A stretch of 64,000 nucleotides of DNA from Hyaloperonospora brassicae (Eukaryota > Oomycota > Peronosporomycetes > Peronosporales > Peronosporaceae), in NCBI GenBank assembly GCA_947650285.1, contig CANTFL010000090.1, forward strand, positions 682,001 through 746,000. Direction: 5' to 3'. This document shows, one piece after another, positions 1-11,245 of the stretch. The notes below the pieces were generated by a model, which worked only from the letters and a program-made list of their open reading frames with translations, was not told the origin of the DNA and did not search any database. Made by a program: the position numbers and the translations under genes. The first letter of the stretch is position 1. Each line of letters starts with the position of its first letter.

Positions 1-1939
1 GGTTTTGCATGTCAAGGACGTCCCTGCCGTCGAATCCCATCATTTCACGGCGGCTGCTGAGCGCGTTTGGACATTGAATAAAGGCTTATGTGTGTCAATG
101 GAAGCAGATGTGGTAAGTATTATGTTTATTATGTATCACGATTATATAGGTTCAGCGCGATCGGGTCGCTCAAGAAGGTCTTTCCGTCACTTTGGCGGGA
201 TGTATGTACGAATACATAGTTCAAAGTTTTCGGCAATCGCACGCACTAGCGATGCAGGAGTGTAGGAAGCTACACACCCAGGTGGCTGGAACTCGTCTAA
301 TGCAATGCATCGGGCTGCTCACCATGGCCTTATCCAGAGCACCTCACACAGCGGTGAGACTCGTCCAACCACCGAATCATTCGACACCGGCGTTGCTATC
401 CTGGCTTAGGTCTTTCCAGACGTCTTGTGCACCATAATTTTGTATAATAGATAGTCTGTTCCCCTCTATCTCTTAAACGGACTGCAGTCTTCACTTGCGA
501 GACGACGGCTCCTGCAACGGCGCAGGTACAAGCCAAGGGCGTGACGGCAACATCTGCAGCGACGATTTTTGAACCGGTGGAGCTTGCTGCTGTTGAAAAA
601 TAAGCGGCCTCAGACGAGACAGTCTTTGCAGCGGCGGGATTGGCTGCGTCGTCGCTGTGAGAGCGAAAGGTAAGATGGTGGCGGTATGTCCTTTAGCAGT
701 TACATTTTTACACACCCATAAGTTGTAAATATGGACTAATGACGCTCTCATTAGCATTACGTCGGCAAGGACATGTCTCCTCGGCATCATCTATGGGAGT
801 CAACTAAAAGTAATCCAACGATGGCTTTGCGCAAAAGATATCTCGTGCAAGTAGAAAGTAGACTAACTAACGCCATTTTATTATATGATGTGATCGGTCG
901 TGCCATATCAAATCTAAGATACACACGCGACGCTAGTTAGCCGTGTTGCACAAAACCTGTCAGCAGCAGCATTATCAACCTGCTATTACTATTTAAGAGA
1001 AGAACAAGTATAACCATGTTATAATACTGCAATAAACGCCGATGGGAAATAGGACGGCTTGTGCCAGCGTGAATTTAAGTAGACCGGAGCCGTATACTGC
1101 AGTCTCCTTAACAACACAGATCATGTAGCTCCAAAATCGATGGTATGTATTTCACACGGCATCGCAAGGACCTAATGCATTGTGTCAATACAAGAAGCAT
1201 GCAACGTCGGGTTGATCGCGGACACCGTAAGTCGCATCGACACGTTTAGAAACCTTAGCATTAAGTCGATCATTTTTCTTTACGCACACCCACGTACCTG
1301 GACTCTACTAGAAGTTAAGACTTAACACCAGCAAAAGAGTTGTTAACCCGAAACGCGACACCAGCGTGGGTCTGCTCAACATCAATAAAAACGATACATA
1401 GAAAATTACCAGCGAAAGCAATTTACACAACAAAATGTGATTTAGTATGTTAGTCACTCAGTCATTAGCCACATCTGAAAAGCACAATTTTTCTATCTTT
1501 CTCGCATTTCTTTGGCTATGACTCCACCGACTGCAACAGCCCGTCCCCCGTTTACTACTATTGTATACTCAGATGATTGGTGGCGACCGTTGAAGACGGC
1601 GGGAGGGATGACCGATAATGAGAAGTACAGGAGCAATTGCGATGAATGCGCCGTGACACAGTCGACGTGACTGTATGCACGTACAGCAATTGCTGAGCGT
1701 GTGCAAGGGCTAGGCCCTGAGCAGGCTATAAACAAATTGGGACTGCAGTCCGTTTAAAATGCGGAGTGTCCGACTTATCTTAGAAACGTTTCTAGCGAAG
1801 TTCAATCGAAAGTGGTATTTTCTTTACCCTTTTGTGTATGTATTAAACAAGGTCAATGGATAGCATCATCGTAACGGTGTTTTTTTAGGCGAACACTGGT
1901 GTTTTTTTTACGATTCCCCGACTGCAAGCTGCAGCTGTC
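1..1939. other. No gene recognised
   Basis: This stretch holds only short overlapping reading frames in both directions, none longer than about 100 codons and none with a family motif I recognise. Base composition is mixed, clearly less AT-rich than the region after 5.5 kb, so it may contain old transposon or gene debris. A short alanine-rich frame near 495-600 and a 99-codon minus frame at 491-790 lie on opposite strands of the same DNA and have no other support. Confidence 0.5.
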
Positions 1940-2692
1940 TTGTGCCCGTCGCTACTGATCACTCATCTACAAGCAGCTTCGTCTCGTGACATGTGGTGGA
2001 CTCCCAGTGGTTCACGGTCGCAACTGCTGCAACGTCAAAAGAGCCAGCGCCTCCAGGGGATCGTCGAGACGGTACTGAAAGCCAAACGGTCCTACGTAGC
2101 GCGTGGACTGCAGCCTCGAGCACAGACTTTGTGCTGTTCGGAAGGGACTGTCCACTGGACGTCGCAAGCCACGGAGATACCAAACTTCACCTTGTAAAAG
2201 ACCGCTCGAGCTGACGAACACTCAGTGCTCGTCACAGACTTTAACTCGCGTGACACTTCAAGACATGCGCCGTGTGCCGCACCGCAGCTGTTCGTCGTCG
2301 CAGACGCTGCTGTAGCAACTACGGCACTGTGTTGTCGAGTCCTTTTTTGAGACCTGTAAGCGACACGTCGGTCAATGACTCACCGAAGAGCTCATCGTCC
2401 GGCAGCAATCAGTCGACTGGTTCGGCAGATCGTACGCAGCGAATGTCGATGCATCGAACATGCACATTGCGGTCGTCAGCTGTTTCGAATCGAGACATTA
2501 AGCTTGAGTAGCTGCATAGTGTGCGAATTGACAGGGCGAGTGAATGATCTGTCAACTACAAAGAGGGACACATTCGACGGTATTGGAATGGAGCCACAGC
2601 GATTGAGGACATGTCGATTGTATAATGGACAGAGCGTGTGGACGGCACGCTGCGTCCAGGACGATGCGCGAGACCGGTTTTGTCACTTATAG
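1940..2692 (+). pseudogene. Probable Ty1/copia polyprotein remnant
   Basis: Several overlapping plus-strand frames can be read as a frameshifted copia-type polyprotein. In the frame starting at 1993 the translation includes STDFVLFGRDCPLDVAS, which could be a decayed aspartic-protease region. In the frame of 2375-2692 there is a CxxC followed by GRVNDLSTTKRDT and then CVQDDARDRFCHL. That order resembles the zinc-binding end and the start of the catalytic core of a copia integrase (C..C..GR, then F.DD.SR..). What is seen is only these motif fragments in order; the assignment is inference. Frames change at least twice and stops are frequent, so no functional protein is expected. It could be other degraded coding DNA. 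Confidence 0.3.
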
Positions 2693-3300
2693 GACAAGTT
2701 AGACTTTGGCCGTCGAATGGCATAGTGGGAGGAATATCGGTTTGTCATTAGTGGGTGGTCGTAATGTGGCAGTTAAAATGGGGTGAGCCTGTTACGTGTC
2801 ATTGGCACGAAATGTGCCAATGTGAATACTATCTTATTAAAGAAATTATATCAATATTACCCGTGCGATATAAAAATGAAGGAATATTCCTATTCAGGGT
2901 AATGCCAGTACTGCTAACGATTATATGATATAGGCCATAGTACGAACTGGAAAATCTCCTCATCCATTGCTAGACGCGCACGAGATTAGCTGTATAATCA
3001 AACGAACGAAAATGTTAATTTGATAATGTTTACAAAAGGAAAAAAAATAATAAGAAGGTAAAAAAGAAAATTGAGCATTCAGTCTAACCCTTCTTCTATA
3101 ATCAGTAATGCTTGCTCAGATTCTTCACTTCTTTCACATTAGGTTTACCCCATATTGTGAGAGCACAGACACACCTAACCATATCAGTACAAGGGTTACC
3201 AGCTATCTGGTAATAAGTGTGCCCCATGTTGAATTGTTTTATGCCCTCGTTGCTGTTTTAGTTAAAAAAGGGGAATGAATAGTCAATGCAGACATTGAAA
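2693..3300. other. No gene recognised
   Basis: AT-rich spacer without a reading frame of note. I see no repeat, RNA gene or regulatory element here that I can support. Confidence 0.5.
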
Positions 3301-3480
3301 TAGTGGTAGTAGTAGAGAGAGAAGGTTTGAGGTTAATTCAGGTACGCGTGCGACCTAAAATATCCAGCTTTGCTATCCACCCTCCGGCGATGTGTTATCC
3401 TACTGCCCCTGCTTCGGGTGTCGATCTACGTGCCTCCAGTTTTTAATGCCAGTGCTTTCCCAATCGGCCACCAGGGTCGG
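3301..3480 (-). mobile_element. tRNA-derived SINE, copy 1
   Basis: Read on the minus strand, this segment starts with a tRNA-like head. A pol III A box (TGGCCGATTGG, plus positions 3460-3470) is followed about 33 bases later by a B box (GATCGACACC, plus 3417-3426). The tail ends in short CT and CTA repeats. The same three blocks occur in the same order at 23.2 kb: GCACTGGCA (3447-3455), ACACATCGC (3387-3395) and the 13-mer TCGCACGCGTACC (3341-3353), with spacings equal to within two bases. The anticodon arm does not fold, so this is not a functional tRNA. tRNA-headed SINEs are known from Phytophthora; I cannot name this family. Boundaries are approximate. Confidence 0.65.
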
Positions 3481-3484
3481 TAGA

Positions 3485-3785
3485 ATTGTTATAAGTAGCA
3501 GCAGTTATACTAATAACAGTAGCAGAAGCATTAGTAATGGTCATCAATAGTAGAATTGAAGTACTTGTAGTTGTATAAATAGTAGTAGTAGTAGTTTTAG
3601 TTTTAGTGGTAATTGTGGTTGAGGAAGTAGTAGCAGATTTACTTAGTAGTAGCAGTCGTGTAGGTTGTAGTAGTAGTAGTAGTAGTGTTTGTTTTTATTG
3701 TTGATATTGTTGTCGTAATAAGTAGATGTCGTAGTTAATATTGATGATGATGTCGTTACAGCAGTAGCATTATTGTGGTAATAAC
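3485..3785. repeat. Degenerate AGT/GTA trinucleotide-rich tract
   Basis: The segment is dominated by interrupted AGT/GTA/TAG triplets, with pure runs near 3585-3600 and 3668-3685. It sits directly upstream of the head of SINE copy 1. It looks like an old microsatellite that expanded and then mutated. No coding function is supported. Confidence 0.7.
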
Positions 3786-3949
3786 AAATCGAATTTACTT
3801 CATACTTTACGCCATGACAACTTGATTGATGGTTTTTGAGCAGGGTATATTTCGAAAGGGTAGTGCCGTCATTTCATCCTAATTGGTTCATCTCAAGGTC
3901 TGCTCACCCCATCGTATTCTCGTTATACTCTAGGAGATTTATAAATACA

Positions 3950-4157
3950 CACCCACCCTTTGATACGCACCCCCATGCAAAAAAGACCCTTTTTAATTTT
4001 CGTTAGCGTCCAGAACAAGGTACTGCACACTCATACATACAAAATGCCATATAAACACTCTGTACTTTTGACACACCCCTCCGTGATACAGGCCTCTTTT
4101 GCGTCAGCACGCATCCTTGCGCATGACATTCGCTCTCATATCCCGTTACACACCCCT
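3950..4157 (+). repeat. Left inverted repeat arm of the 3.95-5.42 kb element
   Basis: This arm has ACACACCC-type motifs at its outer end, near 4070 and at 4145-4157. The right arm carries the same motifs in inverted order. Similarity is high in the middle and drops toward the outer edge. Confidence 0.6.
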
Positions 4158-5205
4158 ATAAGTTTAACTAATACAAAAGTTTATCCATCTTGAAAAACAG
4201 TTCTTATGCAGGTCATCCACACTATAGATTAATTAAATGTTCAGTGAAATTTATCTATATAAAAATGTTGCCGTTCGAATTGTCGATCTATCCCCACTAC
4301 GCCATAATTTTACTCTTCGTAATCGAGCACATAAATTATATGCTAGTCAATTGGCAGGCAACAGTAGTTGTCCTTGATGCCTTCTTCATTCTTCTACAGC
4401 GCAGCAGTAGGCCGAAATACTGAATTCGATCAAGCACAGTCCCATCAGCAGCAGTAACTGGGTCAAATGCCGCCCCCAAAGATGAATTGCCAGTTGTCTC
4501 GTCAATGACCAACTGTCGAATGAACATCGTCGATCCAAGCCAACACAATTTTTGTGCGGTAAAATTTCTCTTTCGATGAGAATACAAAACGTCGGTGCAC
4601 AAACGCTAGTTCCTTGCAGAATAAATATGATCATATATGCAAACTTGCGATTGTCTGGTGCTGTGCATTAAAAAAGATTTACTACAGCGACTCCGAGCAT
4701 TTATACAAATCAACGACACATTTTACGTCCACAAAAAGTCAGCAACAATCATCCAGATGTTGTATATAAATAGATACAAGTAGTCTAATGTGTATGTGTG
4801 GCATTTGCTCACCTGGTCGAGTCGCGTTTATTGTCCATCAGAAAGATCGTGCAACATCCATTGACACCCAACCGAGTAGCTGCAAGTGGCAACGACTGCG
4901 AAGCACATCTGATGCGGTGTTTCTCGTGCACGAACGACGCTTTATTCAGCACGAGAAGGTTCTCTGCGGTCGTACAGACAGAATACGGTAGTACATAACT
5001 AACATGTACAGAACCACGAGGATACAGATATTGAGTACGACAATGAGCAGAGCAATGCGCATGTCACATGCTGCGCCTTTTCGCTTCCGCCACTGGAGAT
5101 CACGCAACTGTACGCCTCAATTGCTGCTCGTATCTCATGCGTTGTAGACGATGTGCTGGACGCTAGATAAAAAATAGAGGAAATGGTTGTATGAGGGGAC
5201 CCTGT

Positions 5206-5418
5206 AGGGGTGTGTAACGGAACATGAGGGCAGATTCCACACGCAAGAATGGGTGCTGACGAAAAAAAAGCCTATATTCCAGAGGGGTGTGTCGAAAGCA
5301 TAGAATATTGATATGGCATTTTGTATGTCTAAGTGTGCAGTACCTTGTTAGGGAGGCTGCGGAAATTATAAGGCTCCTTTCCATAAGTGTGTGCGTAATA
5401 AAGGCTAGGGGTGTACAA
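5206..5418 (-). repeat. Right inverted repeat arm of the 3.95-5.42 kb element
   Basis: Reverse complement of the left arm with scattered substitutions. AGGGGTGTGT motifs lie at 5206-5218 and 5283-5293, with a weaker one near 5406-5415. A 94-codon minus frame through this arm (5163-5447) is repeat sequence, not a gene. Confidence 0.6.
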
Positions 5419-7230
5419 AAAAAATATTTAATATATAAATTATACATGTTTCCTGCATTTTTCGATTGCGTAGTTACTTAGTATGGTGATAAGTTGTTTC
5501 CATAACGTAAGATGAATAACTGCAAGTAACAGACAAATCTTATACATATATAATAGGTAATATGCAGATTAAAAAAAACAAAAAGATCATATGCATGTAG
5601 TAACCAGAAACAAATTGTGGCGGTGTGCAATTTACGACCAATATACATTACAAGGAATATTATCTTACTTTTAGCAAAATGTTTTCTTCAAACGGTTATT
5701 ATTAAACAGCAACATCTTAAATTTCGGTTTTTATAGCACAGCATCAATTGCGAGCAGTTCACATCATATTAAGCCTCAAATACGTAGCTCCTAAGTGCAG
5801 GTGTCTATCTATATGTTTTAATCTTTGCTTGTAGAACTTGCGTCACTTAAGATTTGGAAACGTATAGATCTGAGTTGTAACGAAATGAATGAAACGAAGA
5901 TTTAGCATACTTATACGATAGCGCTTACATAGTGCAGTAAAATGTGTATAATACACGTTTAATGGCGCTCTAGAGAACGAACAAACGATTAAAATGAAAA
6001 AACTCTCAGAATTGCAAAAGTATTATATATTTGATGCTCATTATATACCTTATGCAACTGTTTGCTGATGTTTCGATTCTAAAAATTAGCGTGGTACCGT
6101 ACAAAAACCATGTATGCTCCTGCAACAGGGTTCGGGTAGACTTGGAGAGTCAAGAAAAGGCTAGAATTTCTTTTATGAACATAAATGTTGACTAGGTGTC
6201 CAAACAATTGACAATACTGTTAATGCGACTGCGTGCATTAGAACAATTTCAACTGATGATAATGTCCTAAATGTATAATGTTGACAAATTATAGTTACAT
6301 GCATACCTAATTGTATCCTATAGCTATAAATATACAATATGGATGTGCGGTAGCTACTATGAATATGTAAGAGCGATGTAAAATTACAACACCTCTTATA
6401 TAAAGTAACTTAAACAAAATTCATGGGGGCTGAAAGACTAATTGGTCATCTTGCACTTCACAGTAAGATTTCTAGTCAATCCACTCTGGCGTATGTTGAT
6501 TTGTACATGTCATAATAAGTCAGTCTCTTAGTTAATATTTTAGATCATCATTTGTAATGCTAAACTTACAGTTTACATTGTAGGCCCATATTTTTTCATT
6601 AATTGTACGACTCTTTAATCAATTTTCGGCGCTTTTTATATCTTAATCTTAATTTAAGAAGGATATACGCAAACAAATGGTATTTATTGGCTGTTTAGAT
6701 AATAATGACGCTATATGACTATTTTAGACACGGCATATATAATGACTTGATATCCTATTTCGTCCTTTCGTTCTATTTAAGATATAATTCTAAAATGAGA
6801 TTTTAATATATATATACTGTCGTCTTCCACCGCATTGATTCAGGTAATCATTGCGTTCTTTTATGGTCCAACTTTGACTTTATCTGAGTTGCATTGGAAT
6901 ATAATACATTGAGCGAGCGTTTTTTTAGCGAGCGTTGCAATTGTTTCATATAAAAAAGCGAGTTATGTCATGACGCGTTACAGTCTGTAGTACTTCGTAG
7001 TTTGATTTAAGGCATTGGCATTTAAGTCAATAAGTTTTAATGTCTTACATTAGTTGTGTGTGCTTACAGATCGCCAGCTATAGAAAGTCCGAAAACCAAT
7101 TTTTGAAAGAATACAAGCTACGGCAATAGGTGCACATTAGCATAATTAAACGTCCTCAACGTTAGATCGTACATGATACGGTGATATGTGGTAACGTTGA
7201 GATGGTTAAGAATATATAGAGTAACCTCAC

Positions 7231-7356
7231 CAGAGATCGCGGAATCACCCAAATATACGAATGAGCATATGAGGTTTTGGTGATCGACTAGGATTTTCGG
7301 CCAGAGATCGTGACCCTGATACGTTTATAGCGACTCCGATGCGATCTCGCGACCCC
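7231..7356. repeat. Short diverged repeats around GAGATCGCGACC
   Basis: Three related motifs lie within 126 bases: CAGAGATCGCGG (7231-7242), CCAGAGATCGTGACCC from 7301, and the partly inverted GCGATCTCGCGACCCC (7341-7356). The patch is less AT-rich than its surroundings. It may be the trace of an older inserted element; no function is implied. Confidence 0.3.
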
Positions 7357-10300
7357 AATTTGATCCCGTCAATTGTTTAGATTTCAATTTTGAAATTAAT
7401 TGCACACAAGTTGGGTGTCGGCCATGCCAAAGTTCCAAAGACCACGCTCTCGGTGTATCTCACAAACGTACAAAGGGGCGATCATCATGTTAGGGAAATG
7501 CTTGGCTTAAAAATATTGAAGCCAACAGATCAAGGAATGTGTAAATTATTATTGTTTTGTTTATAGCATTAAAAATTAGTTAAGGGCCTATAAGTACACA
7601 TGTCGACTCGTATTTTGTTTTTGATTGTTGACCACCCGATGTCGAAAGAAATTACATACTTCAATCAAGTTATCCCTTTATTTGTTTGGCCTACATTTAG
7701 GCCTCAAACATTATCCCAACTTCGATCGGACGCAGCAAATAACTTACAGGGTGCAAAATCACGAAATTGCTTATGTGAATAGAAGGCCCGCGAATTAAGT
7801 ACCTTGTTTGTACGAGGCGATCTCGAGGAGATCATGGTGACTTTATTGGAATATATCATTAGTACTCTCGGTATCGAGTGATATTTACGTAACAATTTTA
7901 TTCCTATTATGGTCAAGCTTGGCATTTTCTCGAATTCACCTAGGAGCGTGCAACACGCCCTACTGACAAGTACACTAGGTGAGTAAACGTTACAGCATAA
8001 AATCGGAAACCGGATTCGTCATTTCGTCGTCCTCGCGCAAGTGGGATGTTGAATCGAATCATCAAAAGCGCGATTGCGACCTCAGTACAGGCATTTCTAG
8101 TTTATCGGTTGATAGATAAATCTAAACTGATATTCAAGTTCATACGCTTACGCCTTCAAGCGATAAATTGTTTGTGGTTGGACAGTGATTGGTCGAGAGA
8201 AATCGTACGACGGAAATAAAGAATTAAAAGCATAAGCATGTTTACATTTAACTTGATAGAGGCAATGAATTAAATCTTATGCAGGCTATTAAACCTTTCA
8301 TTTTCTGAGACGTATCGGAATATAACCATATAATTTATACAGTGATTATCCAGTAAATATAATATTAAGGAACCAGTGCGTGCGCATTGAACTATATCCT
8401 TGTCAGAATTAACTTTTATTGAAATAAGTTGACATGCAATTGATAGCAATAAATTTTTATGTGACGACACATTGTAAGATTTTAACTTTGAGGAATACGA
8501 CGGTTAGGTATGCGTGTTTAAATAAAGAGAGAAGTGTCTAATTTAATATCTACATCCTTAGGCTTATTATAGGTACCCAATTCGATTTAACTTAAATTAG
8601 TTTTTAAAAAATTGATGCTACAAAGGTTTAAGGGCCACGTTGATTTGATAAGAAATTAATTTTTTAGATTACTGAAATAGCGAGTGTGATGAAAGTACCT
8701 CCTCTAGAAACCTACGAAACCGAGCAAGCCAAAAATATATGTAACAATAGTTACGGTCTGATACAAGTTTATAGTTTATGGATAGATCTCTGGTACAACC
8801 TAGTGATGATACATCTGAAAATAATATTCGAAGTGCCACACATTACAAACGAGAATGCTACGGCTAAAATTTGTTTTGCTGCGCTAGCTCACAAATGGTG
8901 GTAAAAAGGCTCGATATAGTGGTATGGACACGTACTGGATATATAAAAAAAATTATAAAAAATTTAAAAGCAGATTTTGTTCGTTTGACATCGTAAAGAC
9001 TATGTGTTAACATCTTTATGAGTCACGGGCTAACAAATGATTTAAAAAATATACAGAAATTCGTGATTACTTCCGACATGCTACAACATCATATATTGTG
9101 TTGATAGTAGTCATCCCTGAATAAATAGTGTAATTAAAGATCTAAATATCATAACAAGTTTATAAATTTATATCTCAATACAGCACGCACGCATTCAAGC
9201 AACGACCAATTTCAAACAAACCTAATAATGGATGCATAAATCGTAACAAATATATAAATGATCGAAAATTTAATTTTTTATACTGATGTAAGCGGACGGA
9301 GTTGTCCGAATAAATTTTTCGCTTACAGAACTTGTGCACTGTAAAACGGTTTAAATTTATCACGCAATACGCTTCATTGTTTTGCGCAATCATTTCGTCG
9401 CTTTCGCAGGACAATAGGAGGTAAATGAGCGACACACCAATTAACGAGCTCTGTTGATCGAGAAAAAAAGATTCGTCTGATGTGAACTGAAGGCATGAGA
9501 AGATAACCTCAGAAGGTCAAGATGAAAGGTAAATGTAATATTATGCAGCGATTCTTTAATCAAACGCAAATCAAAATATGAATCGAATATTATTACAGAA
9601 TAATTAAAATCTATTATGCTGCGATCACACTTTTTTGGTTAATATCTTTTTTTACCAGTCAACATGTTGGTATATGATTTGCCTCACCAATATTTTACAT
9701 TTTTAAGAATGGATCGAACATAGATAGGTATTACCCCTCATCACGGCTCGCTTTTAAATAAAAAAAACAAGGACAAACAAATTTTGAAAACGAACGCTAA
9801 AATCTAATATATACTCGTGACTTGCTGTGAGCTTTATGAACGGCCTTCTGTTTTTTGATTTGATATTATATAGGTCATTTGCACAAACTTACGACGCATA
9901 CCGAGCTGACTTAACATTACACGAGGCCATAGAAATCAAAACAACCCCTGCAACAAGTCACGCCAAATATAGATATGGAACGAATAAAATTGTCATGGTA
10001 TAATGCGATATTCAATGCTTTCTACCAGAGCTTCTCTTGCGCCATAGAACAGGCTAATATGTAAAAAGGGTACAGACTAATTTGTTTCGATGTATAAATA
10101 TGCGCTAACTTTTTTTACTATTTAGACTGGTTAAGTCGTTAGTAAAGACCGGGGACGAGTGCTATCTTTCTGAAGCTTCAAATTAAATTTTAGCGATTTC
10201 ACATCGTAATGTTTATATAGAACTCTTGTCGTGTGTCGGTACAGGATTATATATCTGCAATGATGTTTTCGCTGAGATGCCAAATATTTTTAGTAGATAA

Positions 10301-11213
10301 TGTATTTGTGTTGGAGATGCTAAATTTCGCATGTAAATGTTTTTTTTCTAGCCTGTAAAATATGTGTCAAATTGGAAGTACCCGGTCGATCCATTAATCG
10401 TAAAATTGATCTAATACGCACTTTATTTGTCCAATTGCGCTTGCATGAAGTATTTAGATGTCGATAACATACCTTGAACAAGCCATTTATTGAAAATTTA
10501 AAAACTTGGTGCGGTAGAGCTTGTACGTTGATAGGAGACTATTCGCGTTTAAAGGATTTTTACATATCCATATGTTAGCTTTGACACCAATAAACAACTG
10601 TTAGGCAAGAAAATGAGGATAGGACAAGTCGTATGAATATTAATAATGACATTCAGTCTATACTGCGATAGCGAAATATGCAAAATTTTAAGGTCTCTCC
10701 CTCGAAAATTTCAATAATAATTTTTCGCGCTCCAGCGAAAAAGTAGTTCTCAAAAAATTTGTATAAATGTTTAATATAAACTTTAGATGAATCGAAAACA
10801 CAATTTACGATCTTAAGAGTTTCAAGTTTTGTTCCATTTATAAAATGCACGGCATAAAGTCAATTCAGGCATTTAAAATGCTGTTGGATTCTGTAATAGG
10901 TAGGCCAGAACACGGTCATAGACTGTACGTAAGACAAATGTAGATGCTGATGTCATCAAATATTATATCTTAACCGGCTGAGGTAAACATTAGAGCAACA
11001 ACCATATACCTCTTAGACTGTGAAACCTTAAAGAATAGTTCATTCAACTCCGACTCAATAATTGCACACTTTATTTTAAGGTACATATTTTATTAATTTG
11101 GTATAGTAAAAAACGCAATATGGGATATTGTCAATCGTGAAGTTGCGCAATGCATGCGGTAGTGCTCGAAGTAATTTGTTCAATATCGAATTAAGTGCAA
11201 TCTTAACACCACG

Positions 11214-11242
<29 letters not shown>
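11214..11242. repeat. (TA)n microsatellite, about 14.5 units
   Basis: An uninterrupted TA dinucleotide run inside the AT-rich region. Confidence 0.95.

Positions 11243-11245
<3 letters not shown>

Larger units (their letters stand above)
3950..5418. mobile_element. Element with ~210 bp inverted terminal repeats
   Basis: Two imperfect inverted copies of a ~210 bp sequence flank about 1 kb of unique DNA. The arms share perfect 18-base blocks: 4014-4031 matches the complement of 5332-5349, and 4035-4052 matches 5311-5328. Each arm also carries several ACACACCCCT motifs (4070-4080 and 4145-4157 against 5283-5293 and 5206-5218). The middle (4166-5200) has only short frames, including an 88-codon minus frame at 4336-4602 with no recognised domain. 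The layout fits a non-autonomous DNA transposon or a foldback element. No target duplication was found, so the exact ends and the superfamily are open. Confidence 0.55.

Noticed and set aside
3417..3470. tRNA gene
   Set aside because: A- and B-box-like motifs are present, but the anticodon arm does not pair and a second diverged copy exists, so a SINE fits better.
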